Assembly (NCBI GenBank): GCA_017416845.1
Contig: JAFQBA010000117.1
Span: forward strand, 1 to 38,786
Origin: Clostridia bacterium
GTDB taxonomy: Bacteria; Bacillota; Clostridia; UMGS1810
DNA: 38,786 nucleotides
Direction of reading: 5' to 3'
This document shows positions 1 through 7,813 of the stretch, one piece after another. A program made the translations under genes and the position numbers. The notes under the pieces were generated by a model, which was not told the origin of the DNA, did not search any database, and saw only the letters and a program-made list of their open reading frames with translations. Numbering within the stretch: position 1 is the stretch's first letter; every line of letters begins with the position of its first letter.

Positions 1-3
1 GTG

Positions 4-115
4 GAGGGATTGTAACAAACTGCCTCAATTGCAGTATTTGTGATTGTTTGAGAGTTTATTATTTAACAATCCCTCAGTCACTTCGTGACAGCTCCCTTTA
101 CACAAGGGAGCCTTT
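4..115. repeat. Palindromic intergenic repeat element (MITE/REP-like)
   Basis: Three nested palindromic parts are visible. A 10-base inverted pair, GAGGGATTGT at 4-13 and ACAATCCCTC at 66-75, brackets an AT-rich core. It is followed by a GTCAC/GTGAC hairpin (77-89, loop TTC) and a GCTCCCTT/AAGGGAGC hairpin (91-111). The layout matches non-autonomous palindromic elements scattered between genes in many gut Clostridia; that family link is from memory. It lies just downstream of the manA stop, so read on the minus strand its hairpins could also end the catabolic operon transcript. The element may extend left of the window. Confidence 0.6.
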
Positions 116-148
116 CGTCCTTGTGTTAAACAGCTCGACAACCTCAAA

Positions 149-1135
149 TTACGGCATACAAACAAGCACCTGTCCGTTGCCTTCAATGTTTAGTATATTT
201 TCTTTTTCGGAAATAAAAACTCTGTCTCCGATTTTCATTTCTGTACCGTTGATCGAAGCACTTCCGTCTGTTACAACGGCTATTGCATAGCTGTCTGTTT
301 TAAATGTTGCATTTTGTTTACATTCAATTTTAAAAAGTCTGAACTTATCCGTAATGGTTGAATCCACCAAAACAGAAGCATTTTCATCAATTGCCTTTGG
401 TGTTATAAAATATTTTTCTTTTGTCTCAGGTTTGCTTTTTCCCTCATACACAAAGCAGTCAAACATTTTTTCAAATCCAAGACCGCCGTGAAGCTTTTGC
501 TTAGGAAGCTCAATTCCCGACGGAGTAACCTTTTCGGGAATAACCATAAGATCAGTTGGTTCCTGAAGCTCTGCAAGGAAACAGCCTTTGCCTATTGCGT
601 GGGGAACTCCCCCTTCAACAAAAATAAAGTCACCTTTTTTTACTTCAAATTTGTGCAGACATTCGAGCATCTTTTCTATGTCCTGACTGTCAAAAAGGGA
701 TTTCCAGTATTCTTTGGTGATTCCTTCCTTAAAGCCAAGATACACTTCGCCGCCGTCGTTTAACATGTACCAGCATTCGGTTTTGCCATAGTTGGAGTTA
801 AAATGCTTTTTGGCAAATTCAATTGTTGGATGAACCTGAATTGCAAGTCTTTCGGCAGCATCAAGAAGCTTAAAAAGAATTGACATAGACTCATGCTCAC
901 CAATCATTTCTTCTTTGTTTTCTTCAATAATGTCTTTAAGAAAAATTCCGCCCGTTGTTTTGCTTAATCCCTCATAGGGAACATTTCTTCCGGGGTTGAA
1001 TGCAGTTGTGACAGATGCAAGCCAATCCTCCGGGAATCGTGAGTTTTCGGGAGGATTGACATTTTGAATAGTGTCAAGATTCATTCCTCCGTAGTATGAA
1101 CGGTAAACCCTTGTGGGCTGTAGTTTATAAATCAT
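149..1135 (-). CDS. manA: Mannose-6-phosphate isomerase, class I (ManA-type cupin)
   Basis: This is a type I phosphomannose isomerase, which interconverts mannose 6-phosphate and fructose 6-phosphate with a bound zinc. The zinc-site pattern is visible: QVHP near residue 82, KTE about 20 residues later, and the GVPHAIG...ELQEPTDL block in the middle of the protein. The chosen ATG (1133-1135) gives 328 residues starting MIYKLQPTRVYR, which fits the family; a longer frame to 1165 would add ten unlikely residues. It is the last gene of the minus-strand operon, 62 bases after iolB, with a hairpin between them. No strong ribosome site is visible. In this operon it may isomerise a different sugar phosphate or sugar acid; that is inference. 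Confidence 0.85.
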   Translation of the reverse strand: MIYKLQPTRVYRSYYGGMNLDTIQNVNPPENSRFPEDWLASVTTAFNPGRNVPYEGLSKTTGGIFLKDIIEENKEEMIGEHESMSILFKLLDAAERLAIQVHPTIEFAKKHFNSNYGKTECWYMLNDGGEVYLGFKEGITKEYWKSLFDSQDIEKMLECLHKFEVKKGDFIFVEGGVPHAIGKGCFLAELQEPTDLMVIPEKVTPSGIELPKQKLHGGLGFEKMFDCFVYEGKSKPETKEKYFITPKAIDENASVLVDSTITDKFRLFKIECKQNATFKTDSYAIAVVTDGSASINGTEMKIGDRVFISEKENILNIEGNGQVLVCMP

Positions 1136-1145
1136 TATAGTACAC

Positions 1146-1186
1146 AGCCGGAACCGCCAATGCAAAATGCACTGTCGGATCCGGCT
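1146..1186. other. 41-base imperfect hairpin between iolB and manA
   Basis: AGCCGGA (1146-1152) pairs with TCCGGCT (1180-1186). Inside, CCG/CGG, CA/TG and TGCA/TGCA pair in turn, each separated by a single symmetric mismatch, and the loop is AAA (1165-1167). No T-run follows in either direction, so it is not a standard terminator. It may be an RNA processing or stability element within the operon message. Confidence 0.55.
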
Positions 1187-1197
1187 CTCCTTGTATA

Positions 1198-1986
1198 TTA
1201 TTTATTAAGCCAAGCGTGATCTTCGTCGGTTGTCATAAAGAAACCTCTGTTTTTGCCTGCCATAATCCACAGATAATAGCTGTCATATCCGGGAGCAGAG
1301 TGGTAGGGGTGGTAACCTCTGGGCATTTCAACAAGATCACCCGATTTAACGGTGTAGGTCTCGTCGATGTCGCCTTCCATTGTGTAAACTCTCTGAATAC
1401 CAAAGCCTGTGTCTTTTTTGAATTCATAGTAATACACTTCTTCTGTTGCAGCCTCGGTAGGCATATTGTCATCATCGTGCTTGTGCGGAGGGTAGCTTGC
1501 CCACTGGCCGCCTTTAACATAAGCTTCGCCAATGTAGATGATGTTTGCTTCAACTCTTTCGTCAAGAATGAAGTGAGCCTGTCTTTCCCAACCGGGTTTA
1601 CCCATGTCCTTGATGATTACATCTTCGGGATTGATGAGTACGGGTTTAAACATTTTTTCTGCAGGAGATTTAACAACTGCCATTGAAACTTCGCCCACGC
1701 CTGTGATGGTGAAATCGGTGTTTCCGGGAACATATACGCTTGTTGCCGCACCGTCAAAAACATTTTCTCTCTTACCGATATTTGCAAAAGAGAAATCTTT
1801 TCCTTCAATTGTACATTTACCGCCAAAAATGAGAATACCAAATTCGGTATCTTTGGCAGAATATGATTTTTTCTGACCGTCTGAGAGTTTGACCATGTCA
1901 ATTTCCATAAGCTTGCAAGAGCTGTTTTCTTTGGTCATGATTTCGGATTTACCGTATTTTTTGGTCCATTTTTTCTTAAAATTCAT
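1198..1986 (-). CDS. iolB: 5-deoxy-glucuronate isomerase (IolB)
   Basis: IolB converts 5-deoxy-D-glucuronate to 5-dehydro-2-deoxy-D-gluconate in myo-inositol catabolism. The protein is a double cupin of 262 residues, near the usual length of about 270. The family's metal-binding segment PPHKHDDDN, followed by the EEVYYYE stretch, is present, and MPRGYHPYHSAPGYDSYYLW closes the second cupin. I chose the ATG at 1984-1986, which has AAAGGAG ten bases upstream; the alternative GTG at 1993-1995 lies one base from that same site. It overlaps the end of the kinase gene by 11 bases, which suggests coupled translation. It belongs to the same superfamily as KduI, so a related uronate substrate is possible. 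Confidence 0.9.
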   Translation of the reverse strand: MNFKKKWTKKYGKSEIMTKENSSCKLMEIDMVKLSDGQKKSYSAKDTEFGILIFGGKCTIEGKDFSFANIGKRENVFDGAATSVYVPGNTDFTITGVGEVSMAVVKSPAEKMFKPVLINPEDVIIKDMGKPGWERQAHFILDERVEANIIYIGEAYVKGGQWASYPPHKHDDDNMPTEAATEEVYYYEFKKDTGFGIQRVYTMEGDIDETYTVKSGDLVEMPRGYHPYHSAPGYDSYYLWIMAGKNRGFFMTTDEDHAWLNK

Positions 1987-2890
1987 TAACTCCACGCTCC
2001 TTTAAAAATTTAATTGTTTCGTCATATGTGGGTACTCCGGCTCTTGCACCCACGTGAGTGCATTTGAGCGCCGAAACCCCACTTGAGAAAAGGCATGCTT
2101 TGTAGGGTGAAAAACCTTTGTTTGTTGCAAAGGCAAAAGCTCCGTGGAACACGTCGCCCGAGCCGTTTGAATCAACGCAGTCAACGGGAAATGCAGGATA
2201 AGACCGAAGCTCTTTTCCGTCATAGAGAATTCCGCCCTTTATGCCCTGGGTTATAATAACAAATTCGGGACTGTATTTTTCAAAAAGCACTTTTGCAGCC
2301 ATCTCTGCCGTTTTGCATCCTGTTATTCCGAGAGAAAATTCCTCCGAGGGAATTATGTAGTCTGCAAGAGGAAGGAGATTTTCAACACCTTCATAAAGTC
2401 CGCCTGCATCATAGAGCACCTTTGTGCCGTTTTCTCTTGCAACCTTTGCTCCTTCAATTGCCGCACTCATTTCGTTGCCGTCTACCATAAGGATGTCGGC
2501 ATTGGCAATTGCTTTCTTCTGGATGTCCGAAAGCACAAGTGCAGGAACATTGCCGCGGTCAAAAACGCAGGTTCTTGATGCGGTGTCCGAGCAGAGAACC
2601 ACCCAGGATGAAAAAGATATACTGCCGGGTTTTATGTCGGTGAATTCTGTTGAAACATTGTATTTTTCAAAATCTTCTTTCAAAAATGCTCCGCTTGCAT
2701 CTCCGGCGAAGTTACCGATAAATCCGCAGTCTCCGCCAAGCTTTGAAGCCGCAACAAGCCCGGTTGCACAAGGCCCTCCACCGCATACCACGGTGGAAGA
2801 AGCCTTTTGTTTTGTATCTTCTGTAGGATAGGTGGACACGGTGATCAATGTGTCACACACATTTGCGCCAATTCCGACTATCTTACTCAT
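1976..2890 (-). CDS. PfkB-family carbohydrate kinase, probably IolC-like 5-dehydro-2-deoxygluconokinase
   Basis: This is a ribokinase/PfkB-fold sugar kinase of 304 residues. It has the N-terminal GIGANVCDTL strand, the substrate-contact GGGP stretch near residues 37-40, and the second PfkB signature DSNGSGD at 240-246, where D246 is the expected catalytic base. The usual DTxGAGD reads DSNGSGD here. Placed directly before iolB and after a class II aldolase, it most simply phosphorylates 5-dehydro-2-deoxygluconate, the IolC step. Its ATG overlaps the aldolase stop (ATGA), so the two are translationally coupled. The precise substrate is inferred from neighbours, since PfkB sequences alone rarely settle it. 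Confidence 0.8.
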   Translation of the reverse strand: MSKIVGIGANVCDTLITVSTYPTEDTKQKASSTVVCGGGPCATGLVAASKLGGDCGFIGNFAGDASGAFLKEDFEKYNVSTEFTDIKPGSISFSSWVVLCSDTASRTCVFDRGNVPALVLSDIQKKAIANADILMVDGNEMSAAIEGAKVARENGTKVLYDAGGLYEGVENLLPLADYIIPSEEFSLGITGCKTAEMAAKVLFEKYSPEFVIITQGIKGGILYDGKELRSYPAFPVDCVDSNGSGDVFHGAFAFATNKGFSPYKACLFSSGVSALKCTHVGARAGVPTYDETIKFLKERGVNEF

Positions 2891-3714
2891 GCTTTGCCCT
2901 CAGCACTGAGAAGCTTGATTTTGCCCAGTGCAAATTCTTTTACATTTTTGATTGCATCCTTCATAAACATATCGATGCCCACAAATTCTCTTGAGGTTTC
3001 AAAAACCTGATCGAGGAATGCATAGCAAACATCAGTACCGAAGTTGATTTTTCTGATACCTGCATCAATCGCAGCTGTGAGCTGATCGTCGGGAACACCA
3101 CTGCCGCCGTGAAGAACGAGAGCTGTGCCGGTTGCTTCGTAGATGTCTTTAATTCTCTGAATGTCGAGGACGGGAGCCTGTTTGTATCTGCCGTGAGCAG
3201 TACCAACCATAACAGCAAGAGCATCAACGCCGGTTTCTTTAACAAAGCGAACTGCTTCGTCAACCTTTGTATATTCGCACATGTGGTCGTCGTTAACAGA
3301 ACCAACGTGACCAAGCTCACCTTCAACCTGAACGCCCACTGCGGCACACATATCAACAATTTTCTTTGTTTCTGCAATGTTTTCTTCAAGGTCAAGAGCA
3401 GATTTGTCAATCATAATACCTGTTGCACCGTAGCAAAGAGCACGGGTAACCTCGGTAAGACCTGCACCATGGTCAAGGTGGAAACAAATCGGCACGCTTG
3501 CTTTTTTAGCAGCGGCAATAACGATGGGGGATACATAATATCCTTCTTCGTTTGTGAAAAGTCTTGAATAGCTCTGAACAATAATGGGAGCTTTTGCTTC
3601 TTCGGCAGCACCGATGATACCCATTGTTGTTTCCATATTATATACGTTGAATGCAGGAAGAGCAAAATTTTTCTCTTTTGCAATGTCTAAAACTTCTTTA
3701 AAACTTACAAGCAT
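2887..3714 (-). CDS. Class II ketose-bisphosphate aldolase, probably IolJ-like
   Basis: This is a zinc-dependent class II aldolase of the FbaA/GatY/IolJ family, 275 residues. The catalytic Asp81 and zinc His82 lie in FHLDHG. Glu133 is in GELG, and the other zinc histidines are His174 (GTAHGRY) and His202 (LHGGSG). In the inositol pathway this enzyme splits 2-deoxy-5-keto-gluconate 6-phosphate into DHAP and malonate semialdehyde. The family block usually reading MIDGS is MIDKS here, a small departure close to the substrate site. A strong GAGGAGG lies nine bases before the ATG. It overlaps the gene before it by 10 bases and the kinase after it by 4. Fructose or tagatose bisphosphate aldolase are alternatives. 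Confidence 0.85.
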   Translation of the reverse strand: MLVSFKEVLDIAKEKNFALPAFNVYNMETTMGIIGAAEEAKAPIIVQSYSRLFTNEEGYYVSPIVIAAAKKASVPICFHLDHGAGLTEVTRALCYGATGIMIDKSALDLEENIAETKKIVDMCAAVGVQVEGELGHVGSVNDDHMCEYTKVDEAVRFVKETGVDALAVMVGTAHGRYKQAPVLDIQRIKDIYEATGTALVLHGGSGVPDDQLTAAIDAGIRKINFGTDVCYAFLDQVFETSREFVGIDMFMKDAIKNVKEFALGKIKLLSAEGKA

Positions 3715-4793
3715 TTTCCAATAGCCTCCTCAATAGTAAGAATTTCCATATCAGCGGGTTTAACAGATTTAAGCATATAATATTCTGCGGGGCTTGTGGC
3801 TACAACGCAGGTGCAGTTCATGTTTTTAGCATTAACCCATCTGTTTTCGGCAACCATTTTCATAACGTTTGGCATATATTCGTTCATAAGAAGATTGCCG
3901 GCAAGAACTGTTGCTTTTTTGTTAAGAAGCATTTCTTTAACATTACCGCAAGCACTAAGGATATCACGGATAGCTTCTGTTTCGTCAAGCTCTCTTGCAA
4001 GAAGGAAGCTGTCCTGAGGTGTAAAGTCCATATCAGACTTTTTAACAGCGAGTTTACCGTCTTTTATGAGAGCGGCAAGGAATTCTGTGTAGGTTACAAC
4101 CTCTGCACCAAGTTCAATACCCCATTCTTTGTATTCTCTTTTCATAACCTTTGCATCGGAGGGGTCATAGCAAACGATAGTCTTATATGCCGAAAGCTTT
4201 TTAGCCGCATTTTCCATAACTGCTTTTGTTTCGGCTACAGCACCGATGATGAAGCTCATTGAATAACCGCTGTTGGGTTCATCAGCCAAAACTGTGAAAT
4301 CAACGCCTGCATTTTCAAGGAGCTCAATTGCTTCAATTGCATTGTCGGGTGTTTTGAAGGAAGCATCTTCACCAATGAAGAAAAGAGTGTCTGAAGCCTT
4401 GAGGGATTCAGCTTTTTTGGTGAGGTCTGCATTCTTGTCAAGACCAAACACATTGCCTTTTGCATCAAGGTTGTCGAGCATTTTGAGAATGTATTCGGGT
4501 AGCTTGCCTTCCAAAGCGGCAATCTGTCTTGCTTCTTTGGTAAACATAACAGGATCCCAACCTGTTGTACAGTCTTCAACACAACCTCCGCAAAGGGCGC
4601 ATTCGTATACATTGTTTATAATATCATCTGAATATTCAATTGCATCTCTTGCAACGAGAGAAAGACCGAGAGCTCTTGCTCTTGCAGTGTTTCTCTCAAG
4701 ACCTGTAGCTGTTCCGATGGGGCAGATGTGTCTGCACATCCAGCAGAAACGGCAGGCGTCAAGATGTTCTTTTGATTTCTGTGTAAATTGCAT
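3705..4793 (-). CDS. (Fe-S)-binding protein, HdrD/GlcF-like with degenerate CCG domains
   Basis: The protein has 362 residues. The N-terminus carries two [4Fe-4S] ferredoxin motifs, C14-C17-C20-C24 (followed by Pro) and C65-C68-C71-C75, as in the iron-sulfur subunit of glycolate oxidase (GlcF) and heterodisulfide reductase HdrD. The remaining 280 residues keep the outline of two CCG domains, but the expected cysteines are absent. NSGYSMSF stands where the first CCG should be, DSFLLAR replaces the usual SCxLxR-type block, and AGNLLMNEY replaces the second CCG. It probably passes electrons from the flavoprotein encoded 18 bases upstream, without a non-cubane cluster. The ribosome site is GGGAGG, eight bases before the ATG. 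Confidence 0.8.
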   Translation of the reverse strand: MQFTQKSKEHLDACRFCWMCRHICPIGTATGLERNTARARALGLSLVARDAIEYSDDIINNVYECALCGGCVEDCTTGWDPVMFTKEARQIAALEGKLPEYILKMLDNLDAKGNVFGLDKNADLTKKAESLKASDTLFFIGEDASFKTPDNAIEAIELLENAGVDFTVLADEPNSGYSMSFIIGAVAETKAVMENAAKKLSAYKTIVCYDPSDAKVMKREYKEWGIELGAEVVTYTEFLAALIKDGKLAVKKSDMDFTPQDSFLLARELDETEAIRDILSACGNVKEMLLNKKATVLAGNLLMNEYMPNVMKMVAENRWVNAKNMNCTCVVATSPAEYYMLKSVKPADMEILTIEEAIGKCL

Positions 4794-4811
4794 TATATTT
4801 TACCTCCCTTA

Positions 4812-6236
4812 TTATAATCCGAGCTTGTAGGGGTTAAGGATACCGTTGGGGTCAAGCTGTTTTTTGATTCCTTCCATAACCTGCATAGCGGGACCGTACT
4901 GTTCTTTCATGAGTCTGCCAAGCTTAATACCAACACCGTGGTGATCGTTAACAACACCGCCGTTGGCAAGAGCTGTTCTTACGCCGCAGTTCCAGATGTC
5001 GTTGTGAAGTCTGAGAGCTTCGTGGGGATCTTGGGGAACGTTTTCTTCATCAATGATGAAACGGTCATAAATCATGCAACCCCATTCATACCAGTGGGAG
5101 AAGTGAGCAATGAATCTTGCCATGGGGAAGTTTGTTTCAATGGCTTTTTTCATTTCCCAGTAGATTTTTTCAATTTTGTCATAAGGAGCAATGGTATCCA
5201 TTGTACCAAACATCTGAGGAAGATCCATCATGTGACCGGGATAGAAGAATGTAATCTTTTCCTTCCACCATTTTTCACCGTATTCACTTCCGAGGTCTTC
5301 AGCGCCGTATTTGCCGAATGTCTGGAGAAGAATCTTTTCTTCAAGGTCAACCATTTCAGCAACGCCTTCAATGGCGATGTTCATAAATGCTCCCGGCTTT
5401 TCCACACCAACAATCTTTTTGATGAGAGAAGCGGTTTCTGCTTCGTCATAAAGTCTCATAACCGAGGGTTTGAACTTCTGAAGAAGCTCTCTGCCTGCGT
5501 TAAATGCATCTGTCATATTGTGGAAAAGGAAAGCTCTGAACTTTCTTGATTCGGGCTGATCATAAATTCTCATCTGAGCCTTTGTCATAACACCAAGTGT
5601 TCCCTCGGAACCGATGAAAATCTGGTTGAGGTCGGGACCTGCGGCGTGTTTGGGGCAGGGAGAAGTGTTGATAATGTCACCGTTGGGGAGAACTACTTCC
5701 ATCTGCATTACCATATCGTCAATTTTGCCGTATTTGGTGGAAGATACACCAATACCTCTGTGAGCGAGGAATCCGCCGACAGTTGAGCAGGTGAGGGATG
5801 AGGGATAGTGCATTGTTGCATATCCTCTTTCGTTTGCCGCCCATTCAAGGTGTTTATACACGGTACCTGTGCCGCATTCTATGTACATAGCCTGTTCGTT
5901 AAATTCGTGAATCTGATTCATTCTCTTTGTGTCGAGAACAATACCGCCGCAAACAGGAAGAGCACCGCCCTGACTGCCTGCACCGCCGCCCCATGTGGTA
6001 ACGGGCATTTTGTAGTAGTTTGCAATTTTGAGAACTGCAGAAGTTTCCTGTGCATCCTTGGGAGCAACAACGATTTCTGCCTCAGGCATACGAAGACCTC
6101 TGTCTGCCCACATTCTGGAGAGCCAGAAGAAGTCTACACTGTGAGTGATTTTGTCAATGGTTCTTGTTGAACAGTTTTCGCGACCGACTGCATCTTCAAG
6201 CTCAGTTGCAATCATGTCAAATAAAAAATCGTTCAT
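4812..6236 (-). CDS. FAD-linked oxidoreductase of the GlcD/AGPS (VAO) family
   Basis: The protein has 474 residues with an N-terminal FAD-binding PCMH fold: WGGGAGSQGGALP near residue 80 is the pyrophosphate loop, and IGSEGTLGVMTKA is the family's central motif. The C-terminal cap ends with NDHHGVG, resembling the His-rich loop of alkyl-dihydroxyacetonephosphate synthase, then LDPNGILNP, the usual last block of these oxidases. Members oxidise 2-hydroxyacids or related polyols and pass electrons to an iron-sulfur partner, here the next gene. It opens the operon, with GGAGG ahead of the ATG and a clear promoter upstream. The substrate cannot be read from sequence; a hydroxyl group on a sugar acid or cyclitol derivative is a guess. 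Confidence 0.85.
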   Translation of the reverse strand: MNDFLFDMIATELEDAVGRENCSTRTIDKITHSVDFFWLSRMWADRGLRMPEAEIVVAPKDAQETSAVLKIANYYKMPVTTWGGGAGSQGGALPVCGGIVLDTKRMNQIHEFNEQAMYIECGTGTVYKHLEWAANERGYATMHYPSSLTCSTVGGFLAHRGIGVSSTKYGKIDDMVMQMEVVLPNGDIINTSPCPKHAAGPDLNQIFIGSEGTLGVMTKAQMRIYDQPESRKFRAFLFHNMTDAFNAGRELLQKFKPSVMRLYDEAETASLIKKIVGVEKPGAFMNIAIEGVAEMVDLEEKILLQTFGKYGAEDLGSEYGEKWWKEKITFFYPGHMMDLPQMFGTMDTIAPYDKIEKIYWEMKKAIETNFPMARFIAHFSHWYEWGCMIYDRFIIDEENVPQDPHEALRLHNDIWNCGVRTALANGGVVNDHHGVGIKLGRLMKEQYGPAMQVMEGIKKQLDPNGILNPYKLGL

Positions 6237-6289
6237 GGTTTTACCTCCGTTTTATGATTTTTATTTTAGTTACATTATATATTAATAGC

Positions 6290-6318
6290 AGTATATCATA
6301 TAAAAGAAAATATTTCAA
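6290..6318 (-). promoter_or_regulatory. Sigma-A promoter of the minus-strand catabolic operon
   Basis: Read on the minus strand, TTGAAA (6313-6318) and TATACT (6290-6295) are separated by 17 bases, about 55 bases ahead of the flavoprotein ATG. I see no clear operator palindrome beside it. The stretch 6320-6450 between the two divergent promoters is very AT-rich apart from a CCGCGG near 6401. Confidence 0.75.
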
Positions 6319-6453
6319 TAGTATTTTCGAAAAAAATTTTCATTTTAATGCGAAAAAATAAACAAAAAAATTCAGGTATAGCGAAAATTTTTTTAATTTT
6401 CCGCGGTGGAAGAAGTGTTTAATAAATTTTACTTTTAAATTACAAGGTAATTG

Positions 6454-6482
6454 TTGAATAATTAAAGAATATGTGTTATAAT
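6454..6482 (+). promoter_or_regulatory. Sigma-A promoter with extended -10 for the AI-2E family gene
   Basis: TTGAAT (6454-6459), a 17-base spacer, then TATAAT (6477-6482), preceded by TG one base upstream (extended -10). It lies 40 bases before the chosen ATG. Confidence 0.8.
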
Positions 6483-6522
6483 ACACCATAATATAGTATA
6501 TATGAAAGAAGGAACACATTCA

Positions 6523-7689
6523 ATGCATTTTCGATTGAAAACTATTTTTCAAATTCTGGGTGGTATTTTTTTACTTTATCTTTCAATCTATTACTGGAAT
6601 TCAGTTTCGTCTGTTCTGGTAAATTTAATTGATGCCATTATTCCGGTTGTAGGAGGATTTTCAATTGCTTATGTATTGAATATTCTTATGACTTTTTATG
6701 AGAGACATTATTTTCCGAAATGGATTGATAAACCTATTGTCAAAAAGACTCGTACCATAGTATGTTTGAGCGCGGCGATAGTATCTTTTTTCGCAATAAT
6801 TTATATTATTATAAGGATGATAGTTCCTGAGCTTATTCATTGTATAGAAACACTTGTGAAAGAAATTCCGCCATTAGTTCAAAAGCTTATAGAAAATGAT
6901 ACTGTGACAAAATATGTTCCTAAGGATGTTCTGAAGACTTTGACCGAAATAAACTGGGAAGATATGATTTCAAAGATTGTTAATTTTGTTGTTGACGGAA
7001 TAGGAACAGCCGCCGGTGCAATTATCGGAGTTATATCATCTGTTATTTCAATGGTTATAACAGTATTTGTGAGTATTATATTTTCTATCTATTTTCTGCT
7101 CAGTAAAAATAAATTGCAAATGCAGTCGCGCAGGCTGTTGCACTGTTATGCACCAAAATATGAAAGGAAAATTCTTCATTTTTTTTCGGTGTTTAATGAT
7201 TCATTTAAAAAGTTCATTGTAGGGCAGTGCCTTGAGGCGGTTATTCTTGGCGTTTTATGTATGTTAGGAATGATGATATTTAAATTCCCGTATCCTCAGA
7301 TGATTGGGGCGTTCATCGGATTTACAGCACTTATTCCCGTTGCCGGAGCATATATCGGTGCTGCGGTTGGAGCAATTATTATATTGACAGTATCGCCTAT
7401 GAAGGCGTTGCTTTTCCTTGTGTTTATAATAGTGCTTCAACAGATAGAAGGAAATCTTATCTATCCTAGAGTGGTAGGCAATTCCATAGGTCTTCCTGCA
7501 ATTTGGGTTTTGGCAGCAATTACTATTGGTGGCGGATTAATGGGAATTGTAGGAATGCTTATAGGTGTTCCGATTTGTGCCGCATTATACAGGCTGATTC
7601 GTGAGAATGTATTGAAACGAGAATTTGAGGAGTCTATACAATGTGCTCCTGCGAAGAATAATTCTTCAAATGAAGGAAACAAAAAATAA
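6523..7689 (+). CDS. AI-2E family transporter (PF01594-type membrane protein)
   Basis: This is a polytopic membrane protein of 388 residues. It opens with a hydrophobic helix, has a second long hydrophobic stretch ending IIRMIVPEL, and then the soluble section VKEIPPLVQKLIEND typical of the family. The C-terminal half is a series of helices with the family blocks QCLEAVILG, PVAGAYIGA, QQIEGNLIYPRVVG and GGGLMGIVGMLIGVP. Family members export small molecules, exchange Na+ or Li+ for protons, or in E. coli TqsA affect AI-2; the function here is open. I chose the ATG at 6523, which has AGAAGGA nine bases upstream; the ATG at 6502 has no ribosome site. It is a single-gene unit with its own promoter and terminator. 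Confidence 0.85.
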   Translation: MHFRLKTIFQILGGIFLLYLSIYYWNSVSSVLVNLIDAIIPVVGGFSIAYVLNILMTFYERHYFPKWIDKPIVKKTRTIVCLSAAIVSFFAIIYIIIRMIVPELIHCIETLVKEIPPLVQKLIENDTVTKYVPKDVLKTLTEINWEDMISKIVNFVVDGIGTAAGAIIGVISSVISMVITVFVSIIFSIYFLLSKNKLQMQSRRLLHCYAPKYERKILHFFSVFNDSFKKFIVGQCLEAVILGVLCMLGMMIFKFPYPQMIGAFIGFTALIPVAGAYIGAAVGAIIILTVSPMKALLFLVFIIVLQQIEGNLIYPRVVGNSIGLPAIWVLAAITIGGGLMGIVGMLIGVPICAALYRLIRENVLKREFEESIQCAPAKNNSSNEGNKK

Positions 7690-7694
7690 ACGCA

Positions 7695-7726
7695 AAAATC
7701 CACCTTGCAAACGCAGGGTGGATTTT
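7695..7726. terminator. Terminator hairpin after the AI-2E family gene
   Basis: AAAATCCACCTTGC (7695-7708) pairs with GCAGGGTGGATTTT (7713-7726), 14 pairs with one G-T, around the loop AAAC. The A and T ends allow function in both directions. Confidence 0.8.
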
Positions 7727-7754
7727 AAATATGTTTTAATTATAAACAAATCGG

Positions 7755-7798
7755 TTCGTCCGCTATTACCTGCATAATCCCGGTAAATATCGGACGAA
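7755..7798. terminator. Possible terminator hairpin downstream of rpmB
   Basis: TTCGTCCG (7755-7762) pairs with CGGACGAA (7791-7798), and an inner TTACC/GGTAA pair extends the stem. It lies 16 bases past the rpmB stop when read on the minus strand. No good T-run follows, so termination is uncertain. Confidence 0.45.
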
Positions 7799-7813
7799 AA
7801 CTTTTGAAGGTAC

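Noticed and set aside
3705..4793. Frameshift or sequencing error as the reason for the missing CCG cysteines
   Set aside because: The frame is open throughout, the flanking fold blocks are in register and length is normal, so the residues look replaced rather than lost by shift.
4938..5549. 203-codon plus-strand frame
   Set aside because: Antisense to the flavoprotein gene, no ribosome site, no recognisable domain.
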